A stretch of DNA of 64,000 nt, from the NCBI GenBank assembly GCA_036768485.1, contig JAVLUZ010000329.1, forward strand, positions 530,206 through 594,205, read 5' to 3'. Shown piece after piece: positions 1 through 11,634 of this stretch. Below the pieces are notes generated by a model, which made no database searches, was not told the DNA's origin, and worked only from the letters and a program-made list of their open reading frames with translations. This DNA is from Mermis nigrescens (taxonomy: Eukaryota > Nematoda > Enoplea > Mermithida > Mermithidae). A program made the translations under genes and the position numbers. The number at the start of each line of letters is the position of its first letter. Position 1 is the first letter of the stretch.

Positions 1-1390
1 TTACCCCCTCAGGGTCCAAGACACAAGTCACTGTCAGACGATTTTTGGTGAAAACCTTTTGAATTTTTTAACTTAATTTTTTAGTATGGCAAAAGTGTAC
101 CTAACTATTAGAATTTCACGAAGTGATACATTATTTTATTATGTGAGCTAGAGTAAATAGATAAACTATCACTATAAAACATGCATGTAATCGCTTAAAA
201 TTTTATCAGGTTCCCTCAGTATACCTACATGTAACGGCTGGAAATCTAGGGTAGGGGTCCCGCGCCATTTTTAGAAGGAGGGGGTTAGCGACTAGATCAA
301 AAATGGTAAAAACACATAAAAATAGCCAAAAAAGCACAGGCTTTCGCCAAAAAATGGGGGAGGGTGGTTAAATATTTTCTGACTTTCAAGGAAGTTCGGG
401 GCTTCAAAGCGGAGATGGGGGATGGCCCAAATCCTCTGTCACATGTATATTCCTCGGCTATTTTCAGGGGAAGGGGGTAAGCGGCTCCATTTTTGCAGCC
501 GCTTACCCCCTCCTTTGAAAATCTTTAAAATGGTAGAATTTTCAATAAGGAATTCTACACCTTTTTACAGTTTTTGTTCTTCAAAAATCTTTGTACATGT
601 ACAAAGACGGTCCTGAAACGTCTATGTACATCAGCAAAAATCTTCCCCGAATACAAAAAGACCGTGCTTCTAAATGTGATAATTCGGCCTGAATTTAGTT
701 GATAGTTCGGCGCGAAGTGCCGAAATTTTTATGAGCTTCTGATGGAATTCACACATAAAACTCGACTGAGAAAGCTAAAACAACTTTTACTACAAAAATG
801 AGAAATATTACAAAAATTGTAATATGCGAATTAAATCTTGTAATAAGCAACACTGCGCTTAGAATGCAAAAATGGAAAAATGTCAAATATTCAGGAACCC
901 AAAAATTAGCCAAATACACTACTAAAGGTCGAAAAACTATGTTCTACTACCACACTGAAATCGTTACTGTACCATATTAAAGTATACAAAAATTTGCATG
1001 TACAAAAGAGTGTTTTTTGTATTTGCCAAAGATTTTTCCCGATGTACAAAAGACCAGGACTATCTTTGTACATGTACAAAGATTTTTGGGAAGATAAAAA
1101 CTGTAAAAAGGTATAAAATTCCAAAAATTTTTCGGCATTTCCCTCCGATATGAAAAATTGTCTGTCCTATACATCTTTTAAATGGCAAAATTTAAATTTA
1201 GAATGCAGAAATGTCAAATTTTTAGGCGCTTCGCGCCGTTTTGAGACAATTTTAGTAATTCTTGGCGTTAGAAACTCAGAAATTAGCTAAAATATACAAT
1301 TAAAAGTCAAAAGACCCTGTTTTGCCACTAATTTTCTGGTCCTCCAATTTGGGATTTCACCCCTCCCTCAACTCTGGACCCTAGGAAACT
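1..1390. repeat. Dispersed repeat block at the window edge
   Basis: No gene is seen. Bases 1-240 reappear inverted at about 18,610-18,850 (shared 'cactgtcagacga', 'gtgatacattatttta' and 'ttaccccctcagggtcc' neighbourhoods). Bases 580-900 reappear directly at about 17,465-17,740. The block carries two copies of the 18-bp palindrome CTTTGTACATGTACAAAG (589-606 and 1064-1081) and a GGCGCTTCGCGCC hairpin word (1225-1237). Short open frames here are shadows of repeat DNA. The element begins outside the window, so its ends cannot be set. Confidence 0.7.
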
Positions 1391-1866
1391 ATTTGAGACA
1401 TATTTAGTTTATCGGATCGGACGCAATTCTGCAGCGTAGTTTATATTCGCCTATAATTAACCTCGGTCCTAATAACTATTACACAGGAAACGCGTTTTAA
1501 AGCACACGGTTCCCATTCAAATGAATGTAAAAGTGTTTTTTGTAGAAATAGTTTGTTAAAAACGTACAATTTATAACTAGAAATAGAACGTATTTGTCAA
1601 CTCTAAATCTTTTAGCCATAGCTATGAATGAATGAGTTAAAAGTAGCATTTAGTTTAAATAAGTTAAGTGGAGGAATCGAAAACATGCAGATTTTCCTGA
1701 ACATTCATTCATTAAAAGCTCATTTATACACAGTAGAAAACTTATGACAAGGACTAAGTAAGTATACATATGGTCTAATCAGTACAGTTCTCAAAATTAA
1801 CACTTGCTCATTGATAAATAAGTGCCAGTATCACAGCCTGTACAAAATACGAATTACACTAAATTT
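1391..1866. other. Intergenic, no feature seen
   Basis: AT-rich unique-looking sequence. I see no coding signature, RNA gene or recognisable repeat. Confidence 0.5.
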
Positions 1867-1975
1867 TTCCTCGGCCCCGGCCATTTTTTGACCTTGCCCC
1901 GGCCGGGGCCGAGGATGCTGAAAAATGGCCGGGGATTGCCGAGGCCGGGCTGGGGCCGGGGCCCCGGTCGATCAC
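1867..1975. mobile_element. Solo GC-rich end of an F1 (hAT-like) element
   Basis: A run of GGCCGGGG / CCCCGGCC palindromic words ends in 'ccccggtcgatcacta'. This is the same terminus (TAGTGATCGACC on the other strand) that closes the delimited F1 elements at 6118-8433, 31193-33312 and 42290-43542. The matching opposite end and an 8-bp duplication of the following 'gtccaggc' were not found to the left, so this copy is truncated or starts outside the window. Confidence 0.55.
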
Positions 1976-2187
1976 TAGTCCAGGCCGCTGGTTTTTGACT
2001 GCATGTAACTTTACATTGTGTGCTATATTACCTGCAGTTTAAGCCGCTGGTTTTTGACTGCATGTAATTTTACATTGTCCGGATTTTACCCATTTGTCCT
2101 GAGTCTGGTTCCGGTTCCAGATTTTACCCATTTGTAAGTCACGATAATTGATTATCTACCGGCTTGCCTATTATTACGAGACACATT

Positions 2188-2409
2188 ATGGGCGGAAAAA
2201 ATCGTGGATCAAAAATTTACGTCACTAATCAACATTCTAAATCACTACCGCAACGAACGGGAAATTTTACTCTCCTTAATACTGAAGATGACAATAATAG
2301 TCATTGTGTCATTTGCACGGAGACAGTTACGGATAGTCATATTTCGGCTGTTCAATGTGGACTATGTTATAAGTGGGCACATGCTGAGTGCCTTAATCTA
2401 CTCTGCTGA
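2188..2409 (+). pseudogene. PHD-like zinc finger fragment
   Basis: This short open frame (an in-frame ATG also lies at 2164) ends in a cysteine-rich segment spaced Cx2C-x13-Cx2C-x4-H-x2-C, containing CYKWAH, typical of the first half of a PHD-type finger. The frame stops at once after it, so the later Cys pair of a complete PHD finger is missing. A PHD-like finger is also found in the LINE protein of this window (55041-54880 region), so this may be a fragment of a related retroelement ORF. A first exon of a host gene is possible, but no good donor follows before the stop. Confidence 0.35.
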
Positions 2410-3230
2410 TAAGTAATCAGTGATCACATATACCTATCATCACAAGTATCAGTATCTATCATGGTTGGATCAAAAGCTGATTGGCATTGTTTTTAATGAA
2501 CACCAGCTTTCTCAATTTTGAATGGACAAAATGAAAGACTGAAAAATTTCGTTTTGATGAGGCCGTTGAAACTGCCAACGTAAATACCTATGTGATAAGT
2601 AAAAAAGTTAGACATCAAACATTGGAAAATTACACTACACATGAAACTTACAATAATAGATATATACTTATGTTGTTCATGTACAAAAGGTCAGACTACT
2701 GGATGGGTGCCATGTTAGAGTAAAAAGTATCGATTGTTATTAAAAAGGTACAACTGATAGTTTTTAGGCTTTAAAATTAACATTTGAGTGAAGTTTTCAT
2801 GCAAACAATTATTCAATGTGCATTAATTGTATAATTTATTGAGATCTATAGTGTGCAAATGCTTCCTCAGCAGTTGGTATAGCATGGAGTTGACCCCCTC
2901 TCAACCCGTATCACATATATGATAAATTCATATACAGTCATACGTAATGTATGTGCACATGATCAACCACTCATGACTTCAACAATCTTGAATCAGATTA
3001 GTCAAAAATATGTATTTTTTATATACAACCTGGCTTTTAACCTCTTAAGAAGACTAATGGATTTTTAGAAGAGAAAATAAGGAGAAGCTGATTCTCGAAA
3101 GAGTAACAATCAGTGACTTTTAAGTGGAGGCTATTTTTGTGAAAATTTTAAATTTAGACTAAGTAACCTTTCTCAAAATTAGTAGTATCATTTGATGAAT
3201 CTGAACAAGTTTTTCATATACGGCAATATA
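2410..3230. other. Intergenic, no feature seen
   Basis: AT-rich sequence without a coding frame or a repeat that I can match elsewhere in the window. Confidence 0.45.
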
Positions 3231-3249
3231 TACAAATACACATGCATCT

Positions 3250-3680
3250 GAGAAAACATTCCCATAAGGGTCCGAGATTCGAATCACTGGCAGACGATTT
3301 TGAGCTATCAAACATTTTCTGCAATGAGATGTTAAAAGTTTTCAGCGCTTCGCGCCTACTAGTACATTTCTGTTTTGTTTAACCATAAAATGCGTAGAAA
3401 GAAGTTATAATGATCTGAAAAGTCAAATTTTTGATGAATTCTTATATTTTTTACTTACAAGATTGACGAAAGTAGTCAGATTGTGACAAAAAGTACTTAA
3501 AAATGCAGTTTTTCACATTAAAACATGCTATATAGGATGTTTCAGCCATTTTTCATATTTGACCTGCAAAAAAGGCTAGAACTTTAAATTAAGTGGTCTC
3601 AAATTTTGGGATTTCACACCCCTCTGAACTTTCGACCTTGGGAAACTATGTCTCAGAATACGAAAAAATCCCAAAAATTC
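3250..3680. repeat. Dispersed repeat, copy of 46855-47290
   Basis: This is a direct copy of the repeat at 46,855-47,290: both run through 'gggtccgaga', 'tcaaacattttctgca', a degenerate GGCGCTTCGCGCC word, 'acatttctgttttgt' and 'gatctgaaaagtc' in the same order. A third, shorter copy lies at 44,580-44,950. Element ends are not resolved. Confidence 0.7.
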
Positions 3681-3714
3681 AAAAACCCAAGATTTTTCAG
3701 AACCCCAAAAACCC

Positions 3715-3990
3715 ACTCATGCCAGTCCTGCTCAGAAAACTAGCTATATAGTCTTTTTTGAGCTCAGAGATGCTATTTAGTTGTTTTTTCTTAGTTTCGA
3801 GAGGATAAATAGCTATTTTCTTGACAACAGAAAGGGATTAATAGCTATTTTTAGTCCAGAAAGGCTGTATAGCTATGTTTATGAATTCAAAAAGGCTATA
3901 TATAGCTAGTTTTCTGAGACCAAAAAGGCTATATATCTAATTTTCTGACCACAAAAGAACTATAGAGCCGTTTTTACGAAGCACAGCACA
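3715..3990. repeat. Degenerate AAGGCTATATAGCTA tandem repeat
   Basis: At least six imperfect units of about 35-55 bp each contain a version of 'aaaggctatatagctat' followed by 'tttt' and a 'gag/ctgag' spacer. A two-unit fragment of the same repeat recurs at 51,411-51,475, next to the same 'gggggtaatacc' repeat. Confidence 0.65.
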
Positions 3991-4076
3991 TAGCTATCTT
4001 GCAATTTTTAGTTTTCATCCCCTGAAAGTTTGACTTTGTACACCTATGCCTTGCATTCATTCATCGAAATGAACCA

Positions 4077-4325
4077 GCGTTAGTCGATTGGTTAAGGTTC
4101 TGGGCTTTGGAGCAAGAGGTCCACGTTTCAAATCTGGCCGACAACACCTTTCTTTCATTCATCGGATGCTGTACCAACTGCATAAATACGCCATTACAAT
4201 ATGACTATCTTAATTTATATGTGAACCTGCTACACGAATGCCAAAAGCGTATGCAACACATTGACTTGTATCATAAATCAATGTGTCTAAACCTTTCACA
4301 TAGGATTTTGAGATCGATCATGTAA
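4077..4325 (+). repeat. tRNA-like SINE or tRNA pseudogene
   Basis: The 5' part contains an A-box-like 'gttagtcgattggttaagg', an anticodon-loop-like 'ctttgga', and a degenerate B box 'gtttcaaatc' at the usual tRNA spacing. The acceptor stem does not close convincingly and the B box lacks the consensus G and C, so this is not a functional tRNA. The following 170 bp would be the SINE body. It is a different family from the SINE at 19201-19312 and 44321-44561. Confidence 0.45.
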
Positions 4326-6109
4326 TAACCACGCAAGGATTAGCTATTATGACCAAAATGAAGGACCTGACATTTTGGTAGGTATAAAAAGCTACCGAAA
4401 ATTTAACGGAAACTGGTGATAGGTAAATGAAAATATTTCCAGCCGCTTCGCTTTAAATCTATGTATCAACTTTTTAGGGGATGCTTGCTTCTATAAAGCT
4501 GAGGTTGAAGTCCAAAACGGTCGAAAATGGCTTAAATTTCTGTAGTGCCAATTTCGTACTTTATATACTCTATTACTTCTATAAAAAATGAATCTGATTT
4601 TTTTAGTGTGAAATTCAAGAAAATTCATATTTTGAAGCTTAAAAATTTTTGTTGCTGAAAAAATGATTTTTTCCTCTACTCCCTGCTTTGCTTTTTAGCT
4701 AAAAATCGCAAAATTTTTTGGCGCTTCGCGCCGAATTTTTCAATTATAGTTAGAGTCTATTTAACCCCAAGTGCGGTTTAAAAACTCAATTTTTAGTCTT
4801 TTTACAACCCAAAGCGTTTCTGCATCTACATGTCTTCTGTTCTTCACAGATTCTATGCAGAAAATGAGATTTGTTCAAGAAGCAAGAATGACAGCAATTT
4901 TTTGGCATGATAATGAATTTGCTGATGAACTTTTACCACTTTTAGGATGAATTCAGAACCGTGATTCGGCTGCTTTTGTAAAAATTTTAACATTATGACT
5001 CAAAATTGAAGTGCTCTTTTGTACAAGATTTTCCGGGGCTCTGCCCGGACCCTGCTTGGGGCTCTTGAGCGCGTCACACCAGACCCCTAGCCGTAAAAGA
5101 GATGGTTTCCATTGTATTCTCACCGTATCTGAGATTGCAATCTAAAATTCATCTTTGGTCATCCCATGTTTAAAAAAAGTTTGGTCGTGCCCCCTTCCGA
5201 AGTCAAATCCTGGATACGGACGTGGCCGTCTATTAATTTTGCCTTGTCAAGTATGACTCAGTTGAATCTGCGCTAAATCCTCGGGTTTTTTCGGGTCGGA
5301 CAGACCATTGAGATGTGCTGGTTGCGGTTGGACCCTGCGGGTTGGCTGGTCCTCTGACTCTTGCAATGCGACTCAATTGCGGGTCAAACATGCCTACTGG
5401 ATTTCCATCTCTGTTGCTAGCCATTTTTCCATGATAACCGTGCGATAGGTTTTTTCATCTCAAGTTTTGTGGTTTAAGACTAATTTAAAAATTTTACTAG
5501 ACTGACTTAGGTAATTGGCATGCTGGTTGACGCGTTTGGAACTTGCGACGCGTAAGTTAACAAACAAGCAAGAATGTAAGATTTATTTGTGAGCTAACTG
5601 AGTCTTAAGACTTAGGCTTAGTTATGGGCATTCATAGTATTTTACTCTTGGTGGTAGTTAGGTTGGTATTTGGTAAGTATATTTCTCAATTTTGAGTTTT
5701 CCTTGCCCTAATTTTTTAGGTCTTTTTCGGTCAGCGATTTGACTTTTTCGAAAATTTTGATTGAAGGCACTGCAGGCTATATGCTGTTATTGAGTGCTGC
5801 TGCTTCCTGTGCAATGCAAAGCACGACACGATGAATAGTTGATTTTAACGAAAAAATCGCCGCTTACAGGCTTGATTTATGTATGCGCTTTATGCTAGAT
5901 AGGACTTACTACTGATATTTGGGTACATGCCTGTGGTGGTTTTTATTATAAAGGCAACTTTTCCAGTCGTGGTCGAAATGCTGTAAATGATAATTGCGTT
6001 GCCCGAAAGGGCGCTGTTGGCTACTGATGGAGCTGAATACTTAGCAGATGAATACACATTTAATTCGGATTTCTCTAAGCAGCCATACAGGTACACATGG
6101 GCGGTGTGG
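4326..6109. other. Intergenic with repeat fragments
   Basis: Contains a GGCGCTTCGCGCC word at 4720-4732. A segment at 4739-4835 ('tatagttagagtctatt', 'aaagcg', 'catcta') recurs at 9055-9145. A 63-codon frame on the minus strand (5233-5424) has no recognisable domain and no conserved context. I see no supported gene. Confidence 0.45.
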
Positions 6110-6709
6110 GGCAGGAGTGGTGATCGACCGGAGATCCGGCCTCCGGCAAATCCGGCCATCTTTTCCACTCCGGTGCTCCGGCCAGAGGACATCCAAAAAT
6201 CGGCCGGAGGCCGGAGATTTTTTCGTTTTTTGCATAAAGACCGAACGTACTAATTGCTGACATTATGCTTATTAAATTTAGTCAGAGCACAATATAATAG
6301 CAGAAAAAGGAAATAACGCTAAATAAAGTGTCTATCACCACCACAATCGTAGAATATTTATTTTTAGGAAAAAGACGAAAATGAAAATAAAACAAAAATT
6401 GTGAAAATCGCTGCAGTAAATTCCTGTTAACACTGGAAGTCATAGGGTAGCATAAGATGCAGTCTGGCCTGCACTGCACATGCTATACTGATTTTCCAGA
6501 TAATGTTGCTGTCCATTCTGTACGTCATATTCGCGGTTCACTGAACATAATATAGTATGTAACGTGCCTATGTATATACGGTCACACACAATCATGCTTT
6601 AACATCAAATATTGCCTATTGACGCTTTATTTAGGGCAGGCTAAGGAGACGACAGCTTTTTCTTAATGAAAGCATTGAATAAAATTTTGTTGAATGTAGT
6701 CTATTTTAC

Positions 6710-8224
6710 CAGTTGCGGATCTAGAATTTTCCTAAGGGGGGCGGTATCCCTACTTTTCCAAAAACAGCCAAAAATAGGTTCGAAAATTTGCCCTCAAAGC
6801 GCGACATAGCGTTTTTTCAGTGTTTTACATTGTATACTTTCACATAAAATCACTTTTGACGCAATATTTTTTCTGAAAAGTTCTAAATTTTAGACAATTT
6901 TGTGTGAAAAAAATCATTAAATTTCGTTGACTTCAACAAAAACCTGACGCGAAGCGCCGGAAAATTTGTGAAATTAAAGCGGATAGATGTCAAGAAACAT
7001 GATTTATTGCTTGATGCGAATTTTAGACCTTTTTAGCAGTTTTTATCTTCCCAGAAATCTTTGTACATATACAAAGACGGCCCCAAAAAGTCTTTGTACA
7101 TCGGGAAAAATCTTTGCCGAACATAAAAAACCGTGCTTCTAGGTCACCAAAAAAAGTAAATAAATGTCATTAATAGGTATCATTCGGCGCGTAGCGCCGG
7201 AAAAATTTGGGAAATTATGGTCACTAACAGCCAGAAATCATTGCAAATTGCATATCCATTCTTTAGGATTTTCGTAAGGGGTGGCGGTATCCCAGCTTTT
7301 CATGAAACAGTCAAAAATAGGTACAAAAATTTGCCCTTAACGCGCGAAATAGCGTTTTTTCGATGTTCTACATTGTGTACTTTTACATAAAATCACTTTT
7401 AATGCAATATTTTTTCTAAAAATTTTGAAATTTTCGACAATTTTGTGCGAGAAAATCATTAACTTTCTTTGACTTTATAAAAATCTGGCGCGAAGCGCCG
7501 GAAAACTCGTGAAATCAAGGCGGATAGACGTCTAGAAGCAGTCAGTGTTTTTTGTACAAGGTCCGTTTGTACATGTACAAAGATCGTCCTCAAAAGTCTT
7601 TGTACATTTTGCACACACAAATTTTTAGGTACTATTAAATGGTACAGTAGCGATTTTAGTGTGGTAAAAACAGAGTTGTTCGAATTTTGGTAGTGTGTTT
7701 TAGGTAATTTCTGGGTCTGTGCAAAGACGGTCCCAAAAAATCTTTGTACATCGGGAAAAAATTTTGCCGAATACGAAAAAAATCGTGTCTAGAAGCATGA
7801 TTTACTGCTAGATTTCTTGTATTTATAGCATTTGATGCGAAACATCGAAATTTTTGATCGAAAATAGAAGAAAACTATGCAAAAATAGCTGTTTCTGCTG
7901 TAAAAATTGTTTTGTAACCCACATGAACAGATAATGGCTTCCAGGTCGCCAAGAAAGTAAATAAATCTCATTAATAGGTACATATCATCCGACGCATAGC
8001 GCCTGAAAAATTTTGAGAAATTATGGTCACTGACGGCCAAAAATCATTGCAAATTGCATATCCATTCTTTATCTCGCCAAATATTTTTGGCCAAGCTGGG
8101 GGGGGCGGCCACCCTCCGCCCTCCCCTTAAATCCGCCCCTGCATTCTTTATCTCACCAAATATTTTTGGCCAATGGGGGGGGGCGGCCGCCTTCCCCCCG
8201 CCGTCCCCCTTAAATCCGCCCCTG
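6710..8224. mobile_element. F3 element with GCGGATCTAG ends, nested
   Basis: The left end 'cagttgcggatctag' and the right end 'cttaaatccgcccctg' match those of F3 elements at 55725-56607 and 49026-49185. The flanking octamers 'tattttac' and 'tatatcat' agree at only some positions, so the duplication is decayed or the ends are slightly off. A second internal copy of the right-end sequence lies at about 8065-8145, indicating a tandem duplication. Several gcgaagcgcc words are inside (6947, 7487, 7990 regions). Confidence 0.6.
7541..7787. mobile_element. F6 MITE nested in the F1 element
   Basis: It begins 'gtcagtgttttttg' and ends 'aaaaaaatcgtg', flanked by a 10-bp direct repeat TCTAGAAGCA (7531-7540 and 7788-7797). 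It contains a near copy of CTTTGTACATGTACAAAG. It belongs with the F6 elements at 17168-17549 and 41261-41709, whose duplications are 8 bp. Confidence 0.7.
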
Positions 8225-8441
8225 TATATCATATAACTAACTAGCTGATATGCAGTTAAGATGCATGTGCACTATGGTCTAGGTCTTGGTCACAAAGATG
8301 TCTTATCTATCCGCACGTGTAAAATTATATTTCTCCGGCTCCGGCCTCCGGTTCCAGCCGGAGCAACATGGTTCAATCCGGCTCCGGCCGGATCTCCGGC
8401 TCCGGCCATTTTGACCGCTCCGGTCGATCACTAGGCAGGAG

Positions 8442-9528
8442 TCTGGTTATGCCGGAATTCAAATGTCCCAACCGAAATCCGAAAGACCCCCACGAACATT
8501 CTACATGCATAGGTAATCATTTGTAAAACAACTAAGCGATTTTCTCGCTATGGTTTAATTTCTTTTTATTTTTTTCAATGCAGGGATTTTATAAAGAGAA
8601 TTAACGGTAATCGGCGCGAAATGCCAGAAAATTTTTACGCTTTTGTCCTTTAAAGTAAATTTTTACCGTTATACGGGCTATGTGCAGAACAGACAATTAC
8701 TAATTTCGGCATGAATTGCCGGAAATTGTCTAAAGATTTTTAGACATTTGTGGTTTTTGTTTTCCCAAAAGTCTTTGTACAGGTACAGAGACGGTCCCAG
8801 AAAGTCTTTGTGCATGTAGGAAAATTTTCGACGAATACAAAAACTTAAAAGGATAGGTGATAATCAAGCCGATGACGCCAAATGGATAAACAAGATCGTT
8901 TGTCATACTAAAAAAGTAGATTTTCTGTATAAACGTCGTGATAAGAAGATTAATTCTCTAAGGTTTCTTTTTGTTTTAATTAATGTAAATACGGAAGATC
9001 TATTTGCAGGGGATAAAAAATTTAAAAGTTTGGTAGGTACCCAGAATTTCAGAATTATAGTTAGAGTCTATTGAGTCCAAGCGCGCGGTTTAAACACTCC
9101 GTTTTTAGTCTATACAACCTAAAGCGCATTTTGCATCTATGTCTACTATTGTGGTCCTCCCCTATGTTTTCAAAAATTTTGGTCGTGCCTTCTTCCCTTT
9201 CCCGGAAACAAAATCCTGGATACGGGCCTGTAGGTTTGCCAAAACATCGTTCGAATTGGATTTTTTTGAGGAATATTTTTGCTATTGGAAAAATACGAGT
9301 AAGTACTTACATAGCGTGCAGCGCGAAAAATTTTTGTCACCTGCTCTGCTAGAGACTGTTATTATTGCTTACACTATGATCAGTTAGTTTCCATTACCTA
9401 AGCTGCGTATGATTCTAGGATTGGTTTATGAACATGCTGCTCTTGCACATTTCCGAAGCTTTATTCCAATGTTTTCCACCCAACTTCAGTCGTACTGGTG
9501 GTACGTAGTATTTCTTACATTATTGCGC
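8442..9528. other. 5' flank of the six-hairpin-like gene
   Basis: Contains decayed fragments of the F6/palindrome repeat (about 8760-8850) and of the 4739-type repeat (9055-9145). An in-frame ATG at 9409 precedes the chosen start and would add a 40-residue hydrophobic segment, possibly an alternative N-terminus. No promoter element is confidently visible. Confidence 0.4.
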
Positions 9529-9839
9529 ATGCCTGCGCAGCAAAGAAAAATGGAGCGGAAACTTAGCCGCATTAAGGAAATAATGGAACGTGTATATGGC
9601 TCATTTGACGACCATTGGAAGCCGAAATCTTTCGAAGAAAATAAGTCTCGCTATTTATGGACAGATGCATATGGCGTTGTTAATTACCTAAATTTATTTT
9701 GTGCCACGAAACAAAAAAAGTACTTGGATCAAGCGAAAACCTTGATCATCACAGTTCAAGACACACTTGGGAGAAGTCGTGACGGAAAATACCGTCTGAA
9801 TAACTCGACTGACGATCATCCGACATTGGGAGGATTGAG
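9529..9839 (+). CDS. Six-hairpin-glycosidase-like protein, exon 1
   Basis: First recognised exon of a four-exon gene (9529-9839, 10950-11247, 14335-14550, 19414-19638) encoding about 349 aa. I chose the ATG at 9529 because the conserved part starts soon after it. Residues here include RVYGSFDDHW, YLWTDAYGVVNYLNL and DDHPTLGGLR. These resemble, from memory, an uncharacterised family of about 350-400 aa in bacteria, fungi and some animals that is expected to fold as an (alpha/alpha)6 six-hairpin glycosidase-like barrel. The substrate and reaction are unknown to me. The exon ends AG|GTTAAA in phase 2. An upstream in-frame ATG at 9409 is possible. Confidence 0.7.
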
Positions 9840-10949
9840 GTTAAATTTGTTTTAAATTGCAAATTGCATGATAATCGATAATCATCGCTGCCTTACATAT
9901 ATTGTCAAGTCACATTCAATCCTTAACATGCAATTTTTCAGTCATACAGACGGACTCAAAAATTGAAATTTTCATAGACATTCACATATTTTTCGAAATC
10001 CTTCCATGTTTCTTGAAGTAATTAGACATGTGATTTAGTATTGTTCGTTTTTGATGATGAAAATGACAAACAAAAGAGGAATGAAATCTCTACACACTGA
10101 ATGTTAGCGTTTTTGATGATCATGACAAACAGAAATGAAATTTCTGTCGACCGAGTGTTTCGAAACCTTTGTAAATTTTCGCCTTCAGAATCACAAATAA
10201 GCTCGACTTCGATTTTTTACCTTCAAATAAGGTAATCAATTGATTGGACGTTTGGTACTGACTGCTGACTGACTGCTTGTTTGTTGAATTGCAAGTAGCA
10301 GGAGGACGGATATGGTTTATTCTCAGTATTATTTATGTTAGTTATTCCTCCTCCAGCCATTTTCCAGAAAAATGCTTTAACGTTGCCATCTAGGTACATG
10401 CGTATTATCTACGTGCAAAGTCATCGACCAATATTTTGTTTGCGTTGACGTAAATGCAAATGTATAGATTTGAATAAATCCGAAAAATTCATGCTGAATT
10501 CCAATTATTAGCTTTTGCTCTCTGACTCAGAAAGTTGAAATAATTTGTATTAAATTACAGGAAATGATTGTGTTATTACCCTACACACTGATTAGGTCTG
10601 ACGCCAGACGACAATGCGCTGATGAAATGAATGTTAACAAACATTGTTAAACAATAAAAATATTGCTAAGTTGTCACAAAGTTATGATTTTGTGCTTGAA
10701 ATGTTAAACAATATGAGAAAAATGCATAATGTTATAGAGTGAATTAAGATTAATTATGGCTGTTTAGACCGCTTACTCGAGGCTAAAAAATATAAACAAA
10801 TTTTCGAAATTTTAGCTGGAAAGTACTTTAAAATGCTTTGAATTACTATAACTTTGCTCGAATAAATCTCTTATGTACAAAATGTTCATTAGCACCATGC
10901 AACTTTTATTCGAATTTAGCTAGAAAAGATGTGCTATGACGTATTTTAG
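9840..10949 (+). other. Intron 1 of the six-hairpin-like gene
   Basis: Donor GTTAAA, acceptor GTATTTTAG. The intron looks largely unique and AT-rich. I see no delimited mobile element in it, unlike the other introns of this window. Confidence 0.6.
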
Positions 10950-11247
10950 AATTGGTAAACCAAACGCCGAGGGTTCTTCAATGAATCAAGACGGACAATA
11001 TTATCATTATTTAACGAAATGGATGTTTGCTTTGAGCAGAACCACATTCGTAACCAAAGATCGTAAATACAATGACTGGGCAATTGAGTTAGCCAAAGCT
11101 ATCCATCCGCACTTTGTTAAAAGGTCATCGGTTGGACATGCCGTTGGCTTGTTCTGGAAACTGAGCATCGATTTAAGTCGTCCACTTGTGCCCAGTGAAG
11201 GTGGACTGGATTCATATGATGGATACGTCACTTATTCGCTTTTGAGG
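10950..11247 (+). CDS. Six-hairpin-glycosidase-like protein, exon 2
   Basis: Continues in frame from exon 1 (AG|A makes Arg), giving GGLRIGKPN across the junction. It contains the family's most recognisable stretch, DGQYYHYLTKWMFAL, followed by FVKRSSVGHAVGLFWKLSID and LSRPLVPSEGG. Aromatic and acidic residues are regularly spaced, as in alpha/alpha barrel enzymes. The exon ends in phase 0 at AGG|GTAAAA. The reading frame is uninterrupted, so the exon looks under coding constraint. Confidence 0.75.
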
Positions 11248-11441
11248 GTAAAAATCGTTGGTGCACCGTAGTTTCATCAGAATATTGTTAGTTATCATTA
11301 CCTTGGTATCCCTTCATTGAAATAATTTCGATTCACTCTAGGTTTTCTCATTTTTGCAACTCGAACTGAATGCATATTTGCATATTTATATATGTCGGGC
11401 AGTATTGATATTGGACGGAGAAATCGACCGTTCCTCTTATA

Positions 11442-11634
11442 CATGTAACAGGGGGATGAGGAATCCTTCCACCCAAAGTCGGACGTCCCCCATCCCCCTA
11501 AAGCCAGAAAAGTTTTGATCCCTCCCCCGGTTTTTGGAAAAACTTGAATTTTTTGGCCTGAGGCTCATTTACCCCCCCTGAAAATGGCGGGGACCCCCAA
11601 AATTTCGAGCCGTTACATGTATGGTGACTTTGAT
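11442..11634. mobile_element. Small repeat with ACATGTAAC ends
   Basis: A GC-rich unit of about 190 bp runs from 'tacatgtaacaggggg' to 'gagccgttacatgta', giving inverted ends around TACATGTAAC. Related copies occur at 18,185-18,620 (several joined), 40,384-40,572, 43,963-44,165 and 47,704-47,925. No clean target duplication was found, so superfamily is open. Confidence 0.55.

Larger units (their letters stand above)
6118..8433. mobile_element. F1 hAT-like element, 8-bp TSD ggcaggag
   Basis: The ends are TGGTGATCGACCGG on the left and CCGGTCGATCACTA on the right, so the terminal inverted repeat is T(A/G)GTGATCGACCGG. Perfect 8-bp duplications GGCAGGAG flank it (6110-6117 and 8434-8441). Both termini are followed by dense CCGGAG/CTCCGG words over about 100 bp. 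The 8-bp duplication and the terminus form match the hAT superfamily; the assignment is inferred, because no transposase frame lies inside. Other repeats (6710-8224 and 7541-7787) are nested in it. Confidence 0.85.

Noticed and set aside
4077..4150. Functional tRNA gene
   Set aside because: The acceptor stem does not pair and the B box is degenerate, so only a tRNA-derived repeat is supported.
4107..4325. 72-codon frame within the tRNA-like repeat
   Set aside because: Overlaps the A and B boxes of a SINE/tRNA pseudogene, so it is more simply non-coding.
5233..5424. Minus-strand 63-codon frame (MASNRDGNPVG...)
   Set aside because: Balanced composition, but no recognisable domain, no splice context and no second copy to show constraint.
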